From the NCBI GenBank assembly GCA_028876695.1, contig JAGWRH010000299.1, positions 1-24,183 of the forward strand: DNA of 24,183 nt, in the 5' to 3' direction. The notes beneath the pieces were generated by a model. The model saw nothing but the letters and a program-made list of their open reading frames with translations. It did no database searches and was not told the DNA's origin. Positions 8,289 to 14,526 of the stretch are shown one piece after another. This DNA comes from Acidobacteriota bacterium (GTDB taxonomy: Bacteria; Acidobacteriota; Terriglobia; Acidiferrales; UBA7541). The translations under genes were made by a program, and so were the position numbers. The number at the start of each line of letters is the position of its first letter. Positions within the stretch are counted from its first letter, which is position 1.

Positions 8289-9452
8289 ATGGCGACGGCA
8301 ACCAAAACCGATTATTACGAGCTGCTGGGAGTCCCGCGCAAAGCGTCGGCGAAAGACATTCGCGCGGCCTACCGCAAACTCGCCCGCAAGTATCATCCGG
8401 ACCTGAATCCCGGCGACAAGTCCGCGGAAGAAAAATTCAAGCAGATTCAGGAGGCGTACGAAGTACTTTCCGACACGAAGAAGCGCCAGATGTACGACCA
8501 GTTCGGGTTCAACGCGCCGGGGCCGGGCGGCACGCCGCCTCCGGGCGCGGGTTACGGAGGCGTGTCGCCGGAAGACATCCATTTCGATTTCGGCGGATTC
8601 GATTTCGGAGGCGGAGGAGGCGCGACCGGCGGGACGAGCTTCCGCGATCTTTTTAGCCAATTTTTCCGCGGCGAGGGCGCGGGCCAGGGACAAGCGGAAC
8701 GCGCGCGCGGCGACGATCTGGAGTACGCGATCGAGATCAGCTTCGCGGAAGCGATGCGGGGAACGGTGAAGAAGCTGAGCTTCACGCGGCTCGATAATTG
8801 CCAGGTTTGCCGCGGGACGGGCGCGGCGGGCGAAGTGAAAACCTGCCCGGCGTGCAACGGCTCAGGCCAGGTGTCGCAAGTGAGCGGCAAGATGCGCTTT
8901 CAAGTGCCCTGCTCGCGGTGCGGCGGAACGGGCAAACTGCAAAACGTGTGCCGCAACTGCGGAAGCGAGGGGCGCATTCCGCGCGTCGATACGCTCGAGG
9001 TGCGCATTCCCCCCGGAGCCCACACCGGATCGCGCGTGCGCGTGGCCGGACATGGGAATGCCGGAATGCACGGCGGGCCGCCGGGGGATCTGTACATCAT
9101 TACCAACGTGCAGCCGCACCCATTTTTCGAGCGGCGCGGAGACGATTTGTACACCACGGTGCCGATCACGGTAACGGAGGCGTCGCTGGGCGCGAAAGTG
9201 GAAGTGCCGACGATCGATGGGCGCGCGCAAGTACGCATTCCGCCGGGCACCAACAGCGGGAAAAAGCTGCGGCTGCGCGAGAAGGGCGCGCCCTCGGCGC
9301 GGCACGCCGGAAAACGCGGCGATCAGATCATCGAAGTGCAGGTGGTCGTGCCGAAACCCGAGGACGAGCGCGTGCGAAATCTGCTGCGCGAGCTCGGCAA
9401 AGTGGATCATGAAGACCCTCGCAAGGACATTTTCGCGCGGGCGGCAGTCTAA
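8289..9452 (+). CDS. dnaJ: Chaperone DnaJ (Hsp40, type I)
   Basis: DnaJ is the co-chaperone that delivers clients to DnaK and stimulates its ATPase. The protein has 387 residues. The J domain at about 7-72 contains YHPDLNPGDK with the essential HPD. A Gly/Phe/Pro-rich region at about 78-125 follows. The zinc domain has four CxxCxGxG-type repeats: CQVCRGTG, CPACNGSG, CSRCGGTG, and CRNCGSEG as a slightly divergent last one. The C-terminal beta domains follow. The gap after dnaK is 204 bases, longer than usual, and I see no terminator or second HAIR in it. The Shine-Dalgarno is weak (GGGGCAGAG region). hspR follows after 28 bases. Confidence 0.97.
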   Translation: MATATKTDYYELLGVPRKASAKDIRAAYRKLARKYHPDLNPGDKSAEEKFKQIQEAYEVLSDTKKRQMYDQFGFNAPGPGGTPPPGAGYGGVSPEDIHFDFGGFDFGGGGGATGGTSFRDLFSQFFRGEGAGQGQAERARGDDLEYAIEISFAEAMRGTVKKLSFTRLDNCQVCRGTGAAGEVKTCPACNGSGQVSQVSGKMRFQVPCSRCGGTGKLQNVCRNCGSEGRIPRVDTLEVRIPPGAHTGSRVRVAGHGNAGMHGGPPGDLYIITNVQPHPFFERRGDDLYTTVPITVTEASLGAKVEVPTIDGRAQVRIPPGTNSGKKLRLREKGAPSARHAGKRGDQIIEVQVVVPKPEDERVRNLLRELGKVDHEDPRKDIFARAAV

Positions 9453-9480
9453 ATTTCATCGAAAGGAAGAGGAGGCGCGC

Positions 9481-9879
9481 ATGGCAGCTCGGCAAAGACG
9501 AAAGGCCAAGGCCGGCTACATGATCAGCGCCGTCGCGGAGCTTTACAACATTCATCCCCAAACGCTGCGCCTCTACGAGCGCGTGGGCCTGCTCACGCCG
9601 TCGCGTTCGGAGGGAAACACGCGGCTCTATACGGACGCGGACCTGGAACGGCTGGAAGTGATTCTGAATTTGACTCGCGAGCTGGGCGTGAATCTGGCGG
9701 GAATCGAAATCATTCTCAACATGCGCGACAAAATGGCGGACATGCAGGAGCAGATGGAAGAGTTCATGAAGTTCGTGCGCGCGGAGGTGGCCCGGAATTT
9801 CGCCGCCGCGGGCCAGACCCGCGTACGCAACGCCATCGTGCGGGCGGCTCCGCGCCACGCCATTCGCGTGGAAAAGTGA
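9481..9879 (+). CDS. hspR: HspR, MerR-family heat-shock repressor
   Basis: HspR represses the dnaK cluster by binding HAIR elements and is thought to need DnaK as co-repressor in actinobacteria. The 132-residue protein opens with a basic stretch, then the MerR winged helix: YMISAVAELYNIHPQTLRLYERVGLL at about 15-40 and SEGNTRLYTDADLERL at about 43-58, which are diagnostic for HspR. A dimerisation helix (MRDKMADMQEQMEEFMKF) follows, and the tail is basic. AGGAGG at 9470-9475 is five bases before the ATG and decides this start; the same frame is open further upstream inside dnaJ, but that part is only a shadow. Position and operator together support a closed autoregulatory loop. Confidence 0.94.
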   Translation: MAARQRRKAKAGYMISAVAELYNIHPQTLRLYERVGLLTPSRSEGNTRLYTDADLERLEVILNLTRELGVNLAGIEIILNMRDKMADMQEQMEEFMKFVRAEVARNFAAAGQTRVRNAIVRAAPRHAIRVEK

Positions 9880-9912
9880 GCATCCGTTGAGGATTCGCAT
9901 CCCGGGCGCGTA

Positions 9913-9935
9913 GGGCGAGGGATCCCCCCCCGCCC
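9913..9935 (+). terminator. Possible GC-rich hairpin terminator after hspR
   Basis: GGGCG (9913-9917) pairs with CGCCC (9931-9935), and an inner GGG/CCC pairing is also possible. A run of eight C (9924-9931) is involved. No T-tract follows, so termination is uncertain. The C-run is also a place where sequencing or assembly could slip. Confidence 0.25.
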
Positions 9936-10048
9936 AAGTACTCCGAAAGCGATCGCGGCAAATCGGCAGGTTGTCCGCACCGCAAGCCGATCTTCGCGTC
10001 TTCACTCCCGGTTTCCACATCATTCAAAATATTCACAGGCACAACCGC

Positions 10049-10077
10049 TTGCGCGCGCCGCGGTCCGCGCATATTCT
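10049..10077 (+). promoter_or_regulatory. Possible promoter giving a leaderless mRNA for the DnaC-like gene
   Basis: TTGCGC (10049-10054), a 17-base spacer, and TATTCT (10072-10077). The -10 box ends six bases before the ATG at 10084, so transcription would begin at or next to the start codon. There is no Shine-Dalgarno sequence in front of this ATG, which fits a leaderless transcript. The -35 match is poor. Confidence 0.3.
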
Positions 10078-10083
10078 TTCCGC

Positions 10084-10941
10084 ATGGCGAGATCCGATTG
10101 CCCCGCCTGCAACGGAAGCGGCTGGAAAATCGTCGAGCGAAATACCAACGGAGCGCAGGCGCTCTCCGCGGACAAGCCTGGCGCGTCTTCGGCGGGCGAG
10201 CCGAACCTTGTCTGGGCGGTGCCGTGCGATTGCACCTCGGGCGACCGCAGCGAGCGCGCGCTGGCCAAAGCGCGCGTGCCGGAGCGCTATCGCCATTGCG
10301 ATTTCGAAAATTTCGAAACGGACAATGAAATTGAGAACGCCGGCCGCGAGCAACTCGCTGCGTGGAATCGCAGCCTTTCGCAGGCCAAGCTGATCGTGCA
10401 GCGGTTCGCGGCGGAATTTCCGGTCGGAAACGAACAAGGGCTGCTGCTGATGGGGCCCTGCGGCGTGGGCAAGACGCATTTGGCCGTGGCGGCGCTGAAA
10501 GAAATCGTGCTGCGCGGGCACAGCGGCCTTTTTTACGATTATCGCGAACTACTGAAGCAAATTCAGGATAGCTACAACGCGGAAAGTCAATCGACCGAGA
10601 TGGGCGTGCTGGAACCGGTGCTGAAAGCCGAAATTCTGGCGCTCGACGATCTGGGGTCAAGCAAGCCTTCGCTGTGGGCGCTTGAGACCGTCGGACACAT
10701 TCTGAACACGCGATATAACGAGAAGCGCGTCACGATTCTGACCACGAATTATCTGGACACGGAACCTTCGGCGATCCCCGTGGCGCGCGTGGCGGGAATG
10801 CGCGCGCCGATCGTTGACGATTCACTGACCGAGCGCGTGGGGCAGCGGATTCGTTCCCGGCTGTACGAGATGTGCCGTACGGTCTCGATCGAAGCGGCCG
10901 ATTACCGCAAGGAAATTCGCAACGTCAGCCGGCGCGCGTAA
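10084..10941 (+). CDS. DnaC/DnaI-like AAA+ ATPase with N-terminal zinc motif
   Basis: This protein resembles helicase loaders (DnaC/DnaI) and IstB-type ATPases, which place the replicative helicase on DNA. The 285-residue protein starts with CPACNGSGW (C6, C9) and CDC (C48, C50), four cysteines that can bind one zinc, as in DnaI-type N-terminal domains. The AAA+ core has Walker A GPCGVGKT at 124-131, Walker B ILALDDLG at 184-191, the sensor TTNY at 220-223, and a basic RIRSRLYEMC segment as the arginine-finger region. No transposase is adjacent, which argues against IstB of an insertion sequence. A housekeeping loader in a genome without classical dnaC is the best reading. Its position between hspR and moaA gives no further functional clue. 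Confidence 0.8.
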   Translation: MARSDCPACNGSGWKIVERNTNGAQALSADKPGASSAGEPNLVWAVPCDCTSGDRSERALAKARVPERYRHCDFENFETDNEIENAGREQLAAWNRSLSQAKLIVQRFAAEFPVGNEQGLLLMGPCGVGKTHLAVAALKEIVLRGHSGLFYDYRELLKQIQDSYNAESQSTEMGVLEPVLKAEILALDDLGSSKPSLWALETVGHILNTRYNEKRVTILTTNYLDTEPSAIPVARVAGMRAPIVDDSLTERVGQRIRSRLYEMCRTVSIEAADYRKEIRNVSRRA

Positions 10942-10997
10942 TCGATCGTCAGCGATCCTCACGCAAAATTCGGCGCCCGATCGTGACTCCGCGCGCC

Positions 10998-11026
10998 TTG
11001 CATCCTAGCCTTCCCCAGTGTACAGT
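10998..11026 (+). promoter_or_regulatory. Possible promoter of the moaA leader
   Basis: TTGCAT (10998-11003), a 17-base spacer, and TACAGT (11021-11026). The match is moderate, but the predicted start near 11033 falls just before the first base of the structured moaA leader, which supports it. Confidence 0.4.
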
Positions 11027-11039
11027 TTCCGTAGAGTTC

Positions 11040-11150
11040 TCCGACCGTTGCGGCCTACAGGAGAGACATCCCAGGGCGCGGCGGCGACGCCCCGGCTTTG
11101 CCGGGGCTGAGGGTTTGGGCGGAAACGCCCGAGCCTCCCGGTTAGGCGGA
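11040..11150 (+). promoter_or_regulatory. Candidate Moco (molybdenum cofactor) riboswitch aptamer
   Basis: A structured leader lies in front of moaA. The closing stem pairs TCCG/ACCG (11040-11047) with CGGT (11139-11142) and CGGA (11147-11150), with a TAGG bulge. Inside are hairpins CCCCGGC-TTT-GCCGGGG (11090-11106) and GGGCG-GAAA-CGCCC (11117-11130), the latter capped by a GNRA tetraloop. The strings GGCCTACAGG and GAGCCTCCC agree with what I recall of the conserved Moco RNA motif, which typically precedes moa genes. Further hairpins lie at 11151-11166 and 11194-11213 before the terminator, so control by transcription termination is likely. I could not run a covariance model. Confidence 0.72.
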
Positions 11151-11219
11151 TTGGGCCGTTTGGCCCGATGGCCTTTGGAAAGGGGAATCGTTTCCGGCGA
11201 GAAGCCTCGCCGGGTGCGT

Positions 11220-11256
11220 GCCCAAGTCCAGACCGGATTTGGGCTTTTTTGTTTTT
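11220..11256 (+). terminator. Intrinsic terminator in the moaA leader (riboswitch expression platform)
   Basis: GCCCAAGTCC (11220-11229) pairs with GGATTTGGGC (11235-11244), ten pairs with one G-U, around a five-base loop AGACC. It is followed by six T, one G and five T. It ends 17 bases before the moaA ATG, so it can only act as a regulated attenuator. The strong hairpin CCGGCGAG-AAGC-CTCGCCGG at 11194-11213 directly upstream may belong to the switching structure. Confidence 0.82.
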
Positions 11257-11273
11257 GGAGAGGAAAGGGCGAG

Positions 11274-12254
11274 ATGCCGCTCACGGACAAATTCGGACGG
11301 ACGATCACCGATCTGCGGGTTTCCGTCACCGACCGCTGTAATTTCCGGTGCGTCTATTGCCGCTCGGCCGATCCCGAAAACCACATGCCCGCGCACGATC
11401 TGCTTTCGTGGGACGAGTACGCGCGGGTGGTGAAGATATTGGTGGCGATGGGCATCCGCAAGGTGCGGGTAACGGGCGGCGAACCGCTGGTGCGCGAAGG
11501 AGTGGAGGATTTTGTCGCGCGGCTGAAGGCTATGGGCGTTCGGGATGTGTCGATGACTACCAACGGTCATCTGCTGGCCGACCGCTGCGATCGGCTGGTG
11601 GCGGCGGGGATGGACCGCATCAACATCAGCCTGGATTCGCTGGACCGCGCGAAATTCGAGCGCATCACGCGCACCAGGTCATTCGACAAGGTGATGGCTG
11701 GCATCGACGCGGCGCAGGCTTCGCGGCTGCGTCCCGTGAAAGTGAACGCGGTGCTGGTGCGCGGGGTAAATGACGACGAAGTGGAAGCGTTCGCGGCGTT
11801 CGCGCGCGAGCGCGACCTGATCATGCGATTCATCGAGTTCATGCCGCTCGATGCCGATCGGACGTGGACGCGGGAGATGGTGGTCACTGGCGCGGAAGTG
11901 TACCGGCGCATTGCGGCGCGATGGCCGCTGGCGCCGGTCGTTCACGAACGCAGCGAAACCGCGCGTAAGTACCGCTTTACGGAAGGCCGCGGGGAAATCG
12001 GGCTGATCTCGCCGGTGTCTCAGCCGTTCTGCGGATTCTGCTCGCGCATCCGGCTGACTGCCGACGGCAAGCTGCGCACCTGCCTTTTCAGCAAAGACGA
12101 CCACGACTTGAAATTTCTGCTGCGCGGCGGGGCCACCGATCGCGAGATCGGCGACGAAATCCTGGCGATCGTGGCGACCAAAGAAAAGGGCCACCGCATC
12201 AACGAGCCTGGGTTCGTGCCGCCGTCGCGCACCATGGTGTCGATCGGGGGCTGA
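11274..12254 (+). CDS. moaA: GTP 3',8-cyclase MoaA (molybdenum cofactor synthesis)
   Basis: MoaA is a radical-SAM enzyme that, with MoaC, converts GTP to cyclic pyranopterin monophosphate, the first step of molybdopterin synthesis. The 326-residue length is normal. The SAM-binding cluster is CNFRCVYC (C22, C26, C29). GGEP and the TTNG motif follow. The C-terminal cluster ligands are in QPFCGFCSRIRLTADGK plus the cysteine in LRTCLF. The protein ends in Gly-Gly, as active MoaA does. The ATG at 11274 follows a purine-rich GGAGAGGAAAGGG and is well downstream of the terminator hairpin. The frame is open further upstream, but only through the non-coding leader. No other moa or mog genes are in the window. 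Confidence 0.96.
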   Translation: MPLTDKFGRTITDLRVSVTDRCNFRCVYCRSADPENHMPAHDLLSWDEYARVVKILVAMGIRKVRVTGGEPLVREGVEDFVARLKAMGVRDVSMTTNGHLLADRCDRLVAAGMDRINISLDSLDRAKFERITRTRSFDKVMAGIDAAQASRLRPVKVNAVLVRGVNDDEVEAFAAFARERDLIMRFIEFMPLDADRTWTREMVVTGAEVYRRIAARWPLAPVVHERSETARKYRFTEGRGEIGLISPVSQPFCGFCSRIRLTADGKLRTCLFSKDDHDLKFLLRGGATDREIGDEILAIVATKEKGHRINEPGFVPPSRTMVSIGG

Positions 12255-12299
12255 ATCGCCGGGCCGTCGCGTTCGATCCAATTACGCAGCGGGGAAAAC

Positions 12300-12746
12300 A
12301 TGGCAGACGAAGCGCCGAAATTTTTCTCTCTCACCGAAGCCGAAAGCCTTCGCACGCAACTTGAGCCGCTGCTGCTCGAAGCGATTGAAGCGCGCCGAAA
12401 GATCGACAAGGTGGACGAACAGTTGGAGGGACTCGCGGAGCGCATCCAGCAAAGCGGCGGCATGCTGGTTCCTTACGAGCATGCGACGAAATGGCGCCGC
12501 GAGCACGACCATCTGGCCACCGCGATTGAAAACGCGGTGGAACGCATCCACGCCACCGGCTGCGTGGTGAAGGACATCGAAATCGGACTGCTCGACTTTC
12601 CTTCGCGTATCGACGGGCAGGAGGTTTTCCTGTGCTGGCGCCTGGGCGAGGATCGCATCCGGTTTTATCACCGGATGGATGAAGGCTTCGCCGGGCGCAA
12701 ACCAATTGACCCGCGCGACGCCGGGCATGAAAGTCCCATTCAGTAA
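12300..12746 (+). CDS. DUF2203 family protein
   Basis: This is a small soluble protein of 148 residues and unknown function. The first two thirds are helical and charged, beginning with FFSLTEAESLRTQLEPLL and likely forming a long helical hairpin. The C-terminal part carries the family signature: DIEIGLLDFPSRIDG, then EVFLCWRLGEDRIRFYH, then GFAGRKPI. It starts 45 bases after moaA, with AGCGGGGAAA in front of the ATG, and could be co-transcribed with moaA and with the selenoprotein candidate after it (71-base gap). No catalytic site is obvious. The assignment to DUF2203 is from remembered family features. Confidence 0.78.
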   Translation: MADEAPKFFSLTEAESLRTQLEPLLLEAIEARRKIDKVDEQLEGLAERIQQSGGMLVPYEHATKWRREHDHLATAIENAVERIHATGCVVKDIEIGLLDFPSRIDGQEVFLCWRLGEDRIRFYHRMDEGFAGRKPIDPRDAGHESPIQ

Positions 12747-12817
12747 CCGCGGGCGTTCTCGCGTGCGGACGTTCTCTTCGTGAATTCTGCCGGCAGGCGA
12801 ATCGATTCGAGGTATCG

Positions 12818-13420
12818 ATGACATCTTCGGCCTATCCGATCCGCTCGACTCCTCCACAGCCCGGCGAAATCGCGCCCGATTTCGAGCTGCTCGATTCGAC
12901 GGGCGTGCCGCGCCGCCTATCGGAATTGTGCGCCGCGAACCCGCTCGTGCTGGTTTTCTACCGCGGCCATTGGTGACCCTTTTGCCTCCGCCAGTTGGCG
13001 GAGTACCGCGAGCACGAAAAAGCGTTTGAAGCGGCCGGCGCGAAGCTTGCGGCGATTTCCGTGGACAGCCCGGAAAAATCGCAGGCCGTGCGCGACGAGC
13101 TGCGCCTCAAATTTCCCGTCTTGTGCGATACGCACCGGCGCGTGGTGCGCGAATGGGGCGTGTACAACGCGCGAGAAAAGGGCGGGATCGCCAAGCCCGC
13201 CATATTCGTCCTCAATCCCGCGCGCGTGGTGCGATTTGTTTCGGTGGACGAAATCGCGTCGCGCATTCCGGCATCGGAAATCGTGCGCATACTTTTCAAT
13301 CCGGATCGGATTGTCGAACCTCATCGCCGCCGGGTGGTTCCGCATCCGGGAAATTTCTGGCGTGCCGTGAGCAATGCGATCCATTTCGGCGCTCGCGAAC
13401 CGGATTCTTCGACGAAGTGA
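12818..13420 (+). CDS. AhpC/thioredoxin-fold peroxiredoxin-like protein, probable selenoprotein (in-frame TGA at 12974-12976)
   Basis: The 200-residue reading includes one TGA as codon 53. Before it, residues 17-52 (EIAPDFELLDSTG and then VLVFYRGHW) are the usual start of an AhpC/TSA-type domain. After it, PFCLRQLAEYREHEKAF and then LAAISVDSPEKS, FPVLCDTHRRVV and KPAIFVLNP continue the same fold in the same frame for 147 codons to TGA at 13418. Relatives have C-P-x-C here, so the TGA stands exactly at the first, nucleophilic cysteine, giving U-P-F-C with C56 as resolving residue. GAGGT at 12809-12813 supports the ATG. Such proteins reduce peroxides or act as thiol oxidoreductases. Downstream hairpin: see the SECIS entry. 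The alternative is a one-step TGC/TGT-to-TGA nonsense mutation. The selAB/selC/selD genes are not in the window. Confidence 0.75.
12974..13003 (+). promoter_or_regulatory. Candidate bacterial SECIS element
   Basis: The UGA (12974-12976) is followed after nine bases by CTCCGCC (12986-12992), loop AGTT (12993-12996) and GGCGGAG (12997-13003), a perfect seven-pair stem. Sixteen bases separate the UGA from the loop, and the loop contains GU with G at its second position. These features fit the general bacterial SECIS layout of a hairpin just 3' of the UGA inside the coding frame. A further CGCGG (12962-12966) / CCGCG (13006-13010) pairing could enclose the UGA. The hairpin also encodes LRQLAE, a common family sequence, so chance contributes. 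Confidence 0.6.
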
Positions 13421-13444
13421 TCCCCTGAATCTTTCACAACGCGG

Positions 13445-13472
13445 TTGACTTCCCCGGGCAGGGATATAGTAT
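13445..13472 (+). promoter_or_regulatory. Promoter of the membrane protein / cupredoxin operon
   Basis: TTGACT (13445-13450), a 16-base spacer, and TAGTAT (13467-13472). TATAGT two bases earlier (13465-13470) is closer to consensus but leaves only 14 bases. The start codon at 13492 follows GGGGAAGG (13479-13486). Confidence 0.5.
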
Positions 13473-13491
13473 TCGCACGGGGAAGGCACGC

Positions 13492-13974
13492 ATGGAGCAC
13501 TTTTGCGACCTGCTGCAGCACAGCTCGTGGATCATCGCGCTCGATAGCTCAATCTACATCTCGATGTTTTTCGAGATCTGCCACTACGCGGGATTTTTCC
13601 TGCTGGTCGGGTCGATCGCGCTGGTCGATTTGCGCGTGCTCGGAATCGCCGGGCGCCGCCAAACGGCGACGGCCATGGCCGGGCAGCTTTTCCCGTGGAT
13701 GTGGGTCGGCCTGATCTTCGCGGGCATTTCGGGATTCTTCATGTTTGCCGCCGATGCGGTGGATTTCTATAGCGCTTCGTTTTTCCGTCTGAAGATGCTC
13801 GTTCTTCTGATAGCGCTTGCGGTGGGGATTGCCGTCGAATGGCAGGTTCCGCGGTGGGACCGCAAACCCTCAATATCCGCGGGCGCGAAAGCCGTGGCTC
13901 TGATCTCGCTGCTGCTGTGGCTCGCAACGATCCTCGTCGCGCTCGAAGTGCCGGCGATCAACGGAGTCGGGTAA
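13492..13974 (+). CDS. Four-helix integral membrane protein, paralogue 1 (DUF6644-like)
   Basis: I do not recognise a function. The 160-residue protein has about four transmembrane helices (roughly 20-42, 63-88, 98-117 and 132-153). Conserved-looking features shared with the next gene are a His-x-x-Gly in helix 1 (HYAG), DLRVLG followed by the basic loop GRRQTA, then LFPWMWVG and GFFMFA. The histidine in helix 1 could bind heme or a metal, but this is speculation. It resembles uncharacterised acidobacterial membrane proteins that I associate with DUF6644, remembered and not checked. It heads a tight operon with its paralogue (45-base gap) and a cupredoxin lipoprotein. A respiratory or copper-related role is a contextual guess. 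Confidence 0.72.
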   Translation: MEHFCDLLQHSSWIIALDSSIYISMFFEICHYAGFFLLVGSIALVDLRVLGIAGRRQTATAMAGQLFPWMWVGLIFAGISGFFMFAADAVDFYSASFFRLKMLVLLIALAVGIAVEWQVPRWDRKPSISAGAKAVALISLLLWLATILVALEVPAINGVG

Positions 13975-14019
13975 CGTGAGAGACCGCAATCGCCGCAAAC
14001 CAGCGGAGAGCGCACGCTC

Positions 14020-14520
14020 ATGAGCGCCGCCTTGATGGCCTTTGCCAAATGGCTGCAAGGCACCAGTTGGGCGCTTTATATCAGCGGTTCCGATTGGTTT
14101 TATCCCTTCGTGCAGCTCACCCATTTTTCGGGGCTTTCGCTTTGGATTGGGACGAGCCTCGCGCTCGATTTGCGGCTTCTGGGCGCCGGCCGGAGACGGC
14201 AAACAGCCGCGGAAGTTTCGAAAAATTTGTTCGCGTGGAATTGGACCGGGTTTGCCATCGCGGTGTGCGGCGGATTCATGCTCTTCGCCAGCGCCGCCAC
14301 GAAATACGTGGTGAACCCCGCGTTCCTGATCAAGGTGGGCATCCTGGTTCCGGTCGCGGTGATCGTGCACATCGTCAACCAGCAGAACGCCAAAACCTGG
14401 GGCGCCACAAGCGACACATGGCGCATCGGAAAGTATATGGGCCTGCTCGAACTGATTCTGTGGATCGGCGTGATCACCGCGGCGGTTTCCATACCGAATT
14501 TCGAAGTCTTCGGCAGCTGA
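14020..14520 (+). CDS. Four-helix integral membrane protein, paralogue 2 (DUF6644-like)
   Basis: This 166-residue membrane protein is clearly homologous to the preceding gene. It shares THFSG against CHYAG, LALDLRLLG against LVDLRVLG, the loop RRRQTA, LFAWNWTGF, GGFMLFA, and a later NPAFLIK segment where the paralogue has ASFFRLK. Four helices are predicted at about 28-52, 72-92, 104-124 and 142-160. GGAGAG at 14005-14010 supports the ATG. The gene ends six bases before the cupredoxin gene, so translation is probably coupled. The two copies are diverged, so this is an old duplication and probably a heteromeric pair. The function is unknown. Confidence 0.72.
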   Translation: MSAALMAFAKWLQGTSWALYISGSDWFYPFVQLTHFSGLSLWIGTSLALDLRLLGAGRRRQTAAEVSKNLFAWNWTGFAIAVCGGFMLFASAATKYVVNPAFLIKVGILVPVAVIVHIVNQQNAKTWGATSDTWRIGKYMGLLELILWIGVITAAVSIPNFEVFGS

Positions 14521-14526
14521 CGGACC

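Noticed and set aside
5859..8693. A 944-codon open frame on the minus strand covering dnaK and the start of dnaJ
   Set aside because: It is antisense to two unmistakable genes, is extremely rich in Arg and His with no domain, and arises from the GC-rich codon use of dnaK.
9217..9480. N-terminal extension of hspR inside dnaJ
   Set aside because: It overlaps dnaJ in another frame. AGGAGG five bases before the ATG at 9481 and normal HspR length favour the short form.
10872..11273. N-terminal extension of moaA back to 10872
   Set aside because: The extension translates the 3' end of the DnaC-like gene in another frame, then the riboswitch and terminator. MoaA homologues begin at the MPLTDKFGR start.
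12974..12976. Reading the TGA as tryptophan (alternative genetic code) or as an ordinary gene end
   Set aside because: Many other genes here end in TGA, so the code is standard. An ordinary end would leave a 52-residue fragment followed by 147 codons of perfectly continued fold without its own start.
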